A DNA stretch of 5,653 nucleotides from JBFWUM01 sp050247255 (GCA_050247255.1 JBFWUM010000104.1:1-5653); one strand, 5' to 3'. Positions 1 through 5,592 are shown, counted from the first letter of the stretch. Numbers and translations: made by a program. The notes: a model not told the origin generated them from the sequence alone.

Positions 1-566
1 AGCCGGCGCGCCAGCGCGGCCAGCGTCGGCTGCATGGTCAGTTGCTCGGTCAGGGTGATCACGTGGGTCACGCCGTCGACGAAGGTGAAGGCAACCACGT
101 CCTGCACCGGCACCACCCGGAAGCGGGCGCCGCGGCGGGCCAGGAAGCGTGTGGGCGACACGCCGGTGGCCCGCGACAAGTCGTCGATGGCGCGGTCACG
201 GCCGCGGGGCTGCGCGGTGACGCGCACCCGCTCGAGCGCGGCGGCCAGCCGCGCGCGGTTGACCGGCTTCAGCAGGTAATCGATGGCCGACAGCTCGAAC
301 GCATCCACGGCGTATTGATCGAAGGCGGTGCAGAAGATGACCGCCGGCCGCGGCTGCCCCATCGACGCGGCCACGTCGAGTCCGCTGGCGCCCGGCATCT
401 GGATGTCGAGCAGCACCAGGTCCGGGGCCAGCTCGGCAATTTTCTCGGCGGCGTCGATGCCGTCGGCGGCTTCGCCGACCACCTCGACATCGGCGTGTGC
501 CGCCAGCAACTGCCGCAGCCGCACCCGCGCCGGCTCCTCGTCGTCTATCAGCAGGGTTCTGATCAT
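1..566 (-). CDS. LytTR-type DNA-binding response regulator (C-terminus beyond window edge)
   Basis: Transcription factor arm of the two-component operon; cytoplasmic. My own translation gives 188 codons open to the left edge. Residues 1-115 form a receiver: acidic pocket D8/D9 (start MIRTLLIDDEEPAR), phosphoacceptor D54 in LLDIQMPG, switch T80 in FCTAFD, and K100 in DYLLKPV. After a linker (about 116-140), residues 142-188 (RRGARFRVVPVQDVVAFTF onward) match the start of a LytTR domain, whose beta-strand fold binds direct-repeat promoter sites; its last part lies outside the window. The ATG (566-564) overlaps the TGA of the phosphatase gene in an ATGA, so translational coupling is likely and no separate promoter is needed. 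The receiver resembles that of the upstream regulator, suggesting duplication. The LytTR assignment is strong; target genes are unknown. Confidence 0.9.
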   Translation of the reverse strand, partial: MIRTLLIDDEEPARVRLRQLLAAHADVEVVGEAADGIDAAEKIAELAPDLVLLDIQMPGASGLDVAASMGQPRPAVIFCTAFDQYAVDAFELSAIDYLLKPVNRARLAAALERVRVTAQPRGRDRAIDDLSRATGVSPTRFLARRGARFRVVPVQDVVAFTFVDGVTHVITLTEQLTMQPTLAALARR

Positions 567-2075
567 TGCCGGGCTTGCCCTGAGCTCTGTGGAAGGGACC
601 TCACCACCATCACCGTCACGTCATCCTGGTCCTGCCGGCCGCCGCGGTGGTGACGCACGGCGTCGAGGATACCCGAACACAATTGCGCCGCGGGCAGGTG
701 TCCGTGGCCGGCCAGCAACGCCGCCAGGCGATCCTCGCCAAACTCGTCACCGGCATCGTCTCGAGCCTCGGAGACGCCGTCGGTATAGGCCACCAGAACA
801 GCGCCCGGTTCGAGGGTGAGGTCGTGGGCCGCGAAGCGGCCCGCCTCGATCAGGCCCAGCGCGGGTCCGGATGCCGGCAGAGGGACCAGCGACGAGCCGC
901 TGGCAATCAGGACCGCGGGGTGCCCGGCATTGACCAGTGTCAACCGCCGCGTGGCGGCGTCGAGCGTGGCATAGATCGCCGTGGCGTAGCGCGCGCCGTC
1001 GGTGGTGGTGTAGACGTCGCGATCGACGGCGGCCATCAACGCCGCGGGTTCGAGATGTGCCAGCCGCGCGGCCGTATGCACGCGGGCCTGCACGGCCGAG
1101 GCCACCAGCCCGGCCGCCACGCCCTTGCCCGACGCATCCCCCAGTAGCAGTGCCCATTGCTCATTGCCAATGTCGAGTCCGCCTTGAGGCTGACCGTTCC
1201 GGTCAATGTGGCGTCCGGCTTCAGCCGGACCGTGGCGGTCAATGTGGCGTCCGGCTTTAGCCGGACCGTGGCGGTCAATGTGGCGTCCGGCTTTAGCCGG
1301 ACCGTGGCGGTCAATGTGGCGTCCGGCTTTAGCCGGACCGTGNNNNNNNNNNNNNNNNNNNNNNNNNNNNNNNNNNNNNNNNNNNNNNNNNNNNNNNNNN
1401 NNNNNNNNNNNNNNNNNNNNNNNNNNNNNNNNNNNNNNNNNNAGCCGGACCGTGGCGGTCAATGTGGCGTCCGGCTTTAGCCGGACCGTGGCGGTCAATG
1501 TGGCGTCCGGCTTTAGCCGGACCGTGGCGGTCAATGTGGCGTCCGGCTTTAGCCGGACCGTGCAGCGCAAACATGTCGTAGAAGTCGCCGCCGACCCCGC
1601 GTGCCGGCAGCGACCCGGCGGCGCAGTCGAACCCCGGCACCACCGGCAGGGCTCCCGGCCACATTTGCAGCTGCACGTCTGATCCCGCGCGGACATCGCG
1701 TTCGAGGTCCGACTGCCGTGTCATGCGCGCCCGCACGCGATCCAGCGTCGCCGCCAGCTTGACGCGCGACACCGGCTTCAACAGGTAGTCGGTGGCGTCG
1801 ACCTCGATCGCGTCGAGCGCGTAGCGGTCGAAGGCGGTGGCAAAGACAATGAACGGCCGCGGCTCCGGCAGCGACGCGGCGAGCGCGGTGCCGCGCACCT
1901 CGGGCATCTCGACATCGAGGAACAGCAGGTCGGGCCGGGTGTCGCGAATCACGTCGCGGGCCTCGACCGCGCTGCCGGCTTCGCCGACCACCACCACGCC
2001 GCCGGCCGCGTCGAGCAACTGACGCATGCGCACGCGGGCGGGCGGCTCGTCATCCACCAGCACCACGCGAATCAT
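563..2075 (-). CDS. Response regulator-SpoIIE/RsbU-type PP2C serine phosphatase, with in-frame tandem-repeat insertion and an assembly gap
   Basis: Predicted phosphorylation-controlled Ser/Thr phosphatase, cytoplasmic. Residues 1-118 are a receiver: VDDEPPAR with D8/D9, phosphoacceptor D54 in FLDVEMPE, T80, K100. From about residue 135 the SpoIIE fold begins (PGALPVVPGFD, then RGVGGDFYDMFAL at 159-171, metal aspartate D164). The 36-bp repeats then enter, and the domain resumes with WALLLGDASGKGVAAGL, continues through LVNAGHPAVLI and YTDGVSEA, and ends with DQDDVTVMVV. All expected metal-binding aspartate motifs are present, so the enzyme looks functional. Family members usually act on a phosphorylated anti-sigma-factor antagonist; none is visible here. 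Ns break the frame artificially: without them 1413 nt remain, exactly 471 codons including the stop. The ATG overlaps the kinase stop (ATGA) and the TGA overlaps the next ATG (ATGA). The last residues (SSGQARQ) come from a short repeat. True length is unknown because of the gap. Confidence 0.88.
573..600. repeat. Short dispersed repeat, CTCAGG family, at the 3' end of the phosphatase gene
   Basis: On the minus strand this reads CCCTTC, 7 variable bases, then CTCAGGGCAAGC. It shares its two conserved blocks and their spacing with the copy inside gluQRS (CCTTCGACTTCGCTCAGG). It supplies the C-terminal tail of the phosphatase just before the stop and lies immediately before the ATGA junction with the LytTR regulator. 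I recognise it as a member of a short repeat family common in GC-rich environmental genomes, from memory only. Confidence 0.5.
1177..1562. repeat. 36-bp tandem repeat array inside the phosphatase catalytic domain
   Basis: Full units begin at 1213, 1249, 1285, 1469 and 1505. Partial units flank the gap (1321-1342 and 1443-1468), and a 22-bp partial unit (1541-1562) closes the array. A degenerate unit at 1177-1212 has 6 mismatches in 36. The remaining units are identical except for one T-to-C change in the 1213 unit, which indicates recent amplification or homogenisation. Each unit holds a perfect palindrome, GTCCGGCTTTAGCCGGAC (8-bp arms, TT centre), plus 18 bp of constant sequence. In the gene frame a unit encodes HGPAKAGRHIDR, a basic, probably disordered peptide. 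Because 36 is divisible by 3, any whole number of units keeps the gene in frame. Confidence 0.97.
1343..1442. other. Assembly gap of 100 Ns within the tandem array
   Basis: Exactly 100 Ns, the usual placeholder for a gap of unknown size. Repeat phase differs across it: units start at 1321 on the left and would start at 1433 on the right, 112 bp apart rather than a multiple of 36. If the array is continuous, the true gap is 24 bases plus a multiple of 36, always divisible by 3. The apparent frame break in the phosphatase gene is therefore an artefact. Confidence 0.97.
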
Positions 2076-4006
2076 GCCGCCACCCTGACCAGCGGCATGG
2101 TGATGCGGGCTATGGTCACACCGGCCGCCTCGTCTCGCGTGAGCGAGAAGGTAGCGCCGTCGCCGAAGTGCCCCTTGAGCCGCTCGCGCACGCTGTGCAG
2201 CCCGAATCCTTCACCATCGCGGGCCTGTCCTGAGCGAGGGGCGGCGACGAGCAGGTCGCCGTTCCGGGTCGAAGGACCGGTGTTGCGCACTTCAATCACC
2301 ACCTCGCCGCTCGTGGTGCGAACGACGACGTCGATGCGTCCGGGGTCGCGCGACTGCGACACCCCGTGCTTGACGGCATTCTCGAGCAGCGTCTGCAGCA
2401 GCATCGACGGGATGTGCGGCGCCGGCGACGGGTGATCGGAGGCGATGGTGCACGACAGCCGCTGGCCAAAACGCGCCTGCTCGACGTCGAGATAGGCGCG
2501 CGCGAAGGCCAGTTCCTGGTCGAGCGGCGCCCACTCCGAATCGGACCGTCGCAGGGTGTAGCGGAACACCTCCGCCAACTGTTCGACCGCCTCGTCGGCG
2601 CGCGCCGGGTCGGTGTGGATCAGCGAGGCAATGGCGTTCAGCGCGTTGAACAGGAAGTGGGGATTGATCTGCGCCCGCAGCGCCTTCAGTTCCGACTTGC
2701 TCGACTGCAGCCGCAGGTCCTGCGCAATCAGGTCCTGCTCTTGCCGCTTGCGCTGCAGCCGCAGGTTCTCGAGCATGAAGCCGAGCACGCCGGCCAGCGA
2801 GCGCAGCAGCGCCAGGTCCTCGCTGAGAATGCGGCGCATGCCCGGCATGCGGAGCACGGCAATGCGCACCGGCTGGTCCGAGATCGGCGTCGGCATCTGC
2901 ACTTCGGATTCAATGGCCAGGCCTGGCGGCGGCGGCTGCGCGCCGATCAGCACCGCGATGCGGGCGCCGAAGATCTCGCTGAGCTTCGCCTCGGCCGTGG
3001 TCAGCAGCATCTGCTCGTCGGTGGCCGGCTGCATGGCCGCGAGCACGTGCTTGACGGCCTCGACCGGCGTGAACTCGCGCCCCAGCCAGATGCGGTCGAG
3101 CCAGCGCTCCATGCGGGCGTGCAGCCAGGGCATGATCATCGCCACCGGCGTCAGGGCGACGGCAAACAGCCACGGCCGCGCCGCGCCGGCCGGGAGTTGT
3201 TCGAGCCACGGCAGGGCCAGGGCGAGGACCACGCCGAGGGCGCTGATGCTCATCAGCAGCAGCAGCGCGCGTTTCACCACCAGGTCGTAGAAGGCGAAGC
3301 GGTTCTCGAAGTAGATCGAGGCGACCAGGAAGTAGATGGGCGAGGCGCGCGCGACGCGGTCGAGAATGGCGCCGGCCAGCCGCTGCTCCTGGAACACCAT
3401 CATCCCCGCGAACACCAGGCCGAGCACCGCGTACAAGCCCACCATCACGTTGCGCAGGTTCCGGCGGTCGGGGGTCGGAGTGCGCCGCGTCCGCCGCAGG
3501 GTGATCGCGGTGGAGTAGATGCTGGCCAGGATGAACAGTCCGCCAATCGAGGCGCCGATCAGCGGGCCGAGGTCGATCGGCAGCGTGATCACCTCGAAGA
3601 TGGCGGCAATGACGACGGCGCCGGTGAGCGGCGCCAGAACGTACATGGCGGCCAGCAGGTGCCGGTAGATGGCCGGCGGGACCGCCTCGCCCTCGCAGGT
3701 CGATTCGCGGTAGACCGTGTGCATGATCACCGGCGGGAACGCGAAGACCATGAAGGTGCCGAGGTCGAGCCAGCCGCGGGTGGTGGCGCCGGTCAGGTTG
3801 CGGAACTCGATCAGGGTGAGCAGGACGAACCAGATGGTGCTGATGACGATGATCGCCATCGGCGCATCGTCCAGTTGCGGCTTGCGGCCGGGGTCGCGCC
3901 GCGTCCACACCGGCGCCGACTCGCGCAGGCCCAGTACCGTGGCCGCGCCGTAGGCGTAGGCGCCGAACAGGTAGACGAAGAGCGAGACCAGGCTGACCAG
4001 GATCAT
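2072..4006 (-). CDS. LytS-type membrane sensor histidine kinase (multi-TM, GAF-like, His_kinase, HATPase)
   Basis: Predicted inner-membrane sensor kinase of 644 residues that would phosphorylate the two receivers encoded downstream. Residues 1-300 hold about eight or nine hydrophobic segments (near 2-23, 49-69, 81-98, 115-138, 147-168, 187-206, 220-238, 246-267, 279-296), resembling large integral-membrane input domains. Residues 312-418 look GAF-like (ending LSEDLALLRSLAGVLGFMLENLRL without its first bases) and lead into a charged coiled coil (about 415-445). The His_kinase motif INPHFLFNALN places the phosphorylated histidine at H450. ATP-binding boxes follow: LLENAVKHG (N543), VRNTG (573-577), and GEGFGLHSVRERL (598-610). 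The linker 578-596 contains a split short repeat. The ATG at 4006 begins directly at the first membrane helix, with a weak AAGAG upstream. The TGA overlaps the next gene's ATG (ATGA). The stimulus cannot be read from sequence. Confidence 0.92.
   Translation of the reverse strand: MILVSLVSLFVYLFGAYAYGAATVLGLRESAPVWTRRDPGRKPQLDDAPMAIIVISTIWFVLLTLIEFRNLTGATTRGWLDLGTFMVFAFPPVIMHTVYRESTCEGEAVPPAIYRHLLAAMYVLAPLTGAVVIAAIFEVITLPIDLGPLIGASIGGLFILASIYSTAITLRRTRRTPTPDRRNLRNVMVGLYAVLGLVFAGMMVFQEQRLAGAILDRVARASPIYFLVASIYFENRFAFYDLVVKRALLLLMSISALGVVLALALPWLEQLPAGAARPWLFAVALTPVAMIMPWLHARMERWLDRIWLGREFTPVEAVKHVLAAMQPATDEQMLLTTAEAKLSEIFGARIAVLIGAQPPPPGLAIESEVQMPTPISDQPVRIAVLRMPGMRRILSEDLALLRSLAGVLGFMLENLRLQRKRQEQDLIAQDLRLQSSKSELKALRAQINPHFLFNALNAIASLIHTDPARADEAVEQLAEVFRYTLRRSDSEWAPLDQELAFARAYLDVEQARFGQRLSCTIASDHPSPAPHIPSMLLQTLLENAVKHGVSQSRDPGRIDVVVRTTSGEVVIEVRNTGPSTRNGDLLVAAPRSGQARDGEGFGLHSVRERLKGHFGDGATFSLTRDEAAGVTIARITMPLVRVAA
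2223..2278. repeat. Split copy of the CTCAGG-family repeat inside the kinase ATP-binding domain
   Basis: GCCTGTCCTGAGCGA (2223-2237) and TCGAAGGACC (2269-2278) match the two halves of the element found in gluQRS, but 31 bp separate them instead of about 2. The segment encodes residues within TGPSTRNGDLLVAAPRSGQ, a linker between two nucleotide-binding boxes that is often shorter in relatives. It may be a repeat with an internal insertion, or partly coincidental. Confidence 0.4.
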
Positions 4007-4017
4007 GGCGCTCTTGG

Positions 4018-4023
4018 GTTATA
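4018..4023 (-). promoter_or_regulatory. Candidate -10 element for the three-gene signalling operon
   Basis: On the minus strand TATAAC sits 11 nt before the kinase ATG, a close match to TATAAT in otherwise very GC-rich DNA. No convincing -35 hexamer is seen at 16-18 bp. If used, transcription would start only about 5 nt before the start codon, a nearly leaderless mRNA. It lies in the short divergent interval between the kinase and gluQRS. Confidence 0.4.
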
Positions 4024-4095
4024 CGCCAATCCGGGGCCGGGTGGTCTTGGCGGTGGGATCGAGCGGGGCAAATGCGCCATCGAGCGGCGGCAGGG

Positions 4096-4101
4096 TATCC
4101 T
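4096..4101 (+). promoter_or_regulatory. Candidate -10 element or start-proximal signal for gluQRS
   Basis: TATCCT ends 3 nt before GTG 4105 and 12 nt before GTG 4114. As a -10 element it would place the transcript start near 4108, which would favour GTG 4114. The adjacent AGGG (4092-4095) could instead be a weak ribosome site for GTG 4105, spaced 9 nt. The two readings exclude each other in part, so confidence is low. Confidence 0.25.
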
Positions 4102-4104
4102 CAA

Positions 4105-4950
4105 GTGGTTTCCGTGCTGACCCGATTCGCGCCCGCCCCCACCGGTTTCCTTCACCTCGGCCACGTCGTCAATGCCCTGCACGTGTGGCAGGCCGCTCAC
4201 GACCGCGACGGCCGCGTGCTGCTTCGCATCGAGGACCACGACCGCCAGCGCTCGCGCCCGGAGTACGAGGCCGCGATCCTGGAGGATCTGGCCTGGCTCG
4301 GCTTTCAGCACGACGGCGCGGTGACTCGGCAGAGCGAGCGGGACGCTTTGTACCGCAAGGCGCTGCAGCCGTTGATCGACCGGGAGCTCGTGTACGGTTG
4401 CAAGTGCACCCGGGCAGAACTCGCCTCGGGAGTCGGGAGTCCTTCGACTTCGCTCAGGACAGGTCGGGAATCGGGAGTCGAAATTCGCTACCCGAACAGC
4501 TGCCGAGATCGCGACATTCCACTCACGGACGACGTCGGGTGGCGGTTGCGCATCGAGCCGGGGACCGAGTCGTTCTTCGACGAGATCCTCGGGCCGCAGG
4601 TGCAGGATCCGTCTGCCCAGTGCGGCGATCTGCTGGTGCGCGATCGGCTGGGTAACTGGACCTACCAGTTCGCGGTGACCGTGGACGACTACCTGCAGCA
4701 GATCACCCACGTGATCCGCGGCATCGACCTGTTGCCGTCAACCGGCCGGCAGATTCGGGTGGCGCGCCTGTTGGGGCGCGACAAAATGCCGCAGTTCGCC
4801 CACCACGGATTGGTGATGAAATCGGCAACCGAGAAACTGAGCAAATCGGACGGCGACACCGGCGTCCGCGACCTGCGCGCGGCCGGCTGGACGGCCGAGG
4901 CGGTGCTGGCTGAGGCGCGCCGCCTGGCGGCGCGTGGGGCTCGCGGCTAA
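4105..4950 (+). CDS. gluQRS: Glutamyl-Q tRNA(Asp) synthetase with a repeat insertion in its zinc loop
   Basis: Truncated GluRS paralogue. In the family it activates glutamate and attaches it to queuosine at position 34 of tRNA-Asp. Counting from GTG 4114, RFAPAPTGFLHLGH (4-17) carries the HIGH-like motif, RIEDHD the glutamate/ATP-site signature, and KLSKS (241-245) the KMSKS motif. The protein ends about 35 residues later, so the anticodon-binding domain of true GluRS is absent, as expected. Zinc ligands are C96, C98, Y126 and C130 (CKC, then YPNSC). The CKC-to-Tyr spacing is 28 residues versus 12 in E. coli GluQRS (recalled), the excess coming from an in-frame repeat. The start is uncertain: ATG 4072, GTG 4105 (AGGG at 9 nt) and GTG 4114 are all in frame; I chose 4105. 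The final residues (ARGARG) and stop lie within a hairpin module that recurs at 5518. Confidence 0.92.
   Translation: MVSVLTRFAPAPTGFLHLGHVVNALHVWQAAHDRDGRVLLRIEDHDRQRSRPEYEAAILEDLAWLGFQHDGAVTRQSERDALYRKALQPLIDRELVYGCKCTRAELASGVGSPSTSLRTGRESGVEIRYPNSCRDRDIPLTDDVGWRLRIEPGTESFFDEILGPQVQDPSAQCGDLLVRDRLGNWTYQFAVTVDDYLQQITHVIRGIDLLPSTGRQIRVARLLGRDKMPQFAHHGLVMKSATEKLSKSDGDTGVRDLRAAGWTAEAVLAEARRLAARGARG
4427..4478. repeat. Composite short repeat inserted in frame in gluQRS
   Basis: A core CCTTCGACTTCGCTCAGG (4441-4458), bounded by GTCCT/AGGAC arms, is flanked by near-identical 14-bp direct repeats, CGGGAGTCGGGAGT (4427-4440) and CGGGAATCGGGAGT (4465-4478). It encodes roughly residues 105-122 between the second zinc cysteine and the zinc tyrosine. 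It appears to combine two repeat families: the CTCAGG element and GGGA(A/G)TC microrepeats. The frame stays open throughout. Confidence 0.75.
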
Positions 4951-5077
4951 CGCCGCTCGTCGGGCTCGGCGCTTCCGCCTCCGCGCCTTGCGCTTCGGCG
5001 CGACAGGTCGCGCCATCGTAGGGCTCGGGTCTTCCACCTCCGCCAAGGCTACGGCGGACAAGTCGGCGGTCGTGGGG
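4933..5077. repeat. Hairpin module array A, after gluQRS
   Basis: Three modules begin with a near-constant 10-bp head, CGTrGGGCTC: 4933-4957 (25 bp), 4958-5016 (59 bp) and 5017-5070 (54 bp); a truncated head CGTGGGG follows at 5071. The short module has stem GCGGC/GCCGC around TAAC, which is where the gluQRS stop sits. The long modules add a small hairpin (GGCG-CTTC-CGCC in the first), a second hairpin, and an ACAgGTCG/ACAAGTCG tail. Second stems are CGCGCC/GGCGCG (4982-4987/4997-5002) and TCCGCC/GGCGGA (5039-5044/5053-5058). There is no T-tract, so a classical terminator is not evident. The array covers most of the intergenic DNA to the next gene. Confidence 0.8.
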
Positions 5078-5128
5078 AACACTTACTCGGCAGACTAATC
5101 CCGGCTTTCGTCGCGACTGCGCGTTTGA

Positions 5129-5134
5129 TACCCT
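5129..5134 (+). promoter_or_regulatory. Candidate -10 element for the secreted protein gene
   Basis: TACCCT, within TGATACCCT, ends 6 nt before the ATG at 5141. Normal -10 spacing would put the transcript start at or next to the start codon, giving a leaderless mRNA. No Shine-Dalgarno sequence and no good -35 hexamer is visible, which agrees with but does not prove this. Confidence 0.3.
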
Positions 5135-5140
5135 ACCGCT

Positions 5141-5458
5141 ATGAAGAATCTCCTGTTGGCCGCTCTCGTCCTGGCTGTGCTGGCTCCGTCCGCGGCCGTC
5201 GCGCACCCGGGCCACGATCACAAGCTGATGGGTACGATCACCGCCATCGACGGTAACAAGGTGACGATGAAGACCACGGAAGGGAAGGACTCGACCTTCA
5301 CGGTGTCGCCAACCACCGCCTTCAAGCGCGGCAAGGCCAAGGGCACGCAGACCGATCTCAAGACCGGCATGCGCGTGGTGGTGAACGTCGGCGACGGCAA
5401 GGAGCCGTTGAAGGCGAAGGAAGTGCAGTACACGGTGCCGACGACGACGGCGCAGTAG
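5141..5458 (+). CDS. Small secreted protein, DUF5666-like, with histidine-rich N-terminus
   Basis: A 105-residue exported protein. Residues 1-21 form a clear Sec signal peptide (MKN, hydrophobic LLLAALVLAVLAPSA, then A19-V20-A21 as signal peptidase I site), so the mature protein should begin HPGHDHK. The body alternates short beta strands (GTITAIDGNKVTMKT, then TFTVSPTTAFKRG, DLKTGMRVVVNV, KAKEVQYT), the pattern of DUF5666-type OB-like periplasmic domains; this assignment is by pattern only. Three histidines and an aspartate in the mature N-terminus could bind Cu or Zn, an inference. No catalytic motif is seen. It is separated from gluQRS by hairpin array A and has its own start-proximal -10-like element, so it is probably transcribed independently. 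It ends with tandem stops TAGTAG that overlap array B. Confidence 0.85.
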   Translation: MKNLLLAALVLAVLAPSAAVAHPGHDHKLMGTITAIDGNKVTMKTTEGKDSTFTVSPTTAFKRGKAKGTQTDLKTGMRVVVNVGDGKEPLKAKEVQYTVPTTTAQ

Positions 5459-5592
5459 TAGGGCGCGCCGCTCTCCGCCTTCGCGCCTTTGGCGCTACGG
5501 CGCGACAAGTCGCGGCGCGTGGGGCTCGCGGCTCACGCCGCTCGTGGGGCTCGGGGCTTCGCCCCTTCGTAGGGCTTGCCGCTGCCGCGGCT
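5457..5592. repeat. Hairpin module array B, after the secreted protein gene
   Basis: One long module (5457-5517, 61 bp) is followed by three short modules of exactly 25 bp (5518-5542, 5543-5567, 5568-5592) and another head at 5593 (CGTAGGGG). The heads of the short modules are CGTGGGGCTC, CGTGGGGCTC and CGTAGGGCTT. Their stems differ but are each self-complementary: GCGGC/GCCGC, GGGGC/GCCCC and GCCGC/GCGGC, with 3-4 nt loops. The long module's main stem is CGCGCC/GGCGCG (5482-5487/5499-5504), followed by ACAAGTCG. The module at 5518 nearly repeats the one at 4933. The remaining DNA, 5593-5653, shows no feature I can support. Confidence 0.82.

Noticed and set aside
1177..1562. CRISPR array, because the repeat unit is 36 bp
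   Set aside because: Units abut directly with no unique spacers, the array is read through in frame inside a phosphatase gene, and no cas gene is present.
1157..1682. Open frames on the plus strand through the tandem array (GFSRT-like and RPALAGP-like repeats)
   Set aside because: The repeat unit leaves four of six frames without stops, so these are by-products. Only the minus frame joins two halves of a known domain.
563..2075. Pseudogene or two separate broken genes (receiver and phosphatase)
   Set aside because: The frame shift comes only from the 100-N placeholder. Repeat phase and total coding length both restore one frame, and all catalytic motifs are kept.
2366..4120. Long plus-strand open frame opposite the kinase gene
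   Set aside because: It is rich in R, H, Q, D and E with no recognisable domain, and lies antisense to a kinase with clear motifs. It is the usual shadow frame of high-GC coding DNA.
4003..4710. Minus-strand open frame across gluQRS
   Set aside because: It is antisense to a gene with HIGH-like, KMSKS-like and zinc motifs, and has no domain of its own.
4105..4950. Full glutamyl-tRNA synthetase (GltX)
   Set aside because: The protein ends about 35 residues after KLSKS and lacks the anticodon-binding domain, and the CxC...YxxxC zinc pattern fits GluQRS.
4943..4956. Rho-independent terminator after gluQRS
   Set aside because: A GC-rich hairpin exists but no run of T follows, and the stop codon lies in its loop. 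Termination is possible but not shown.
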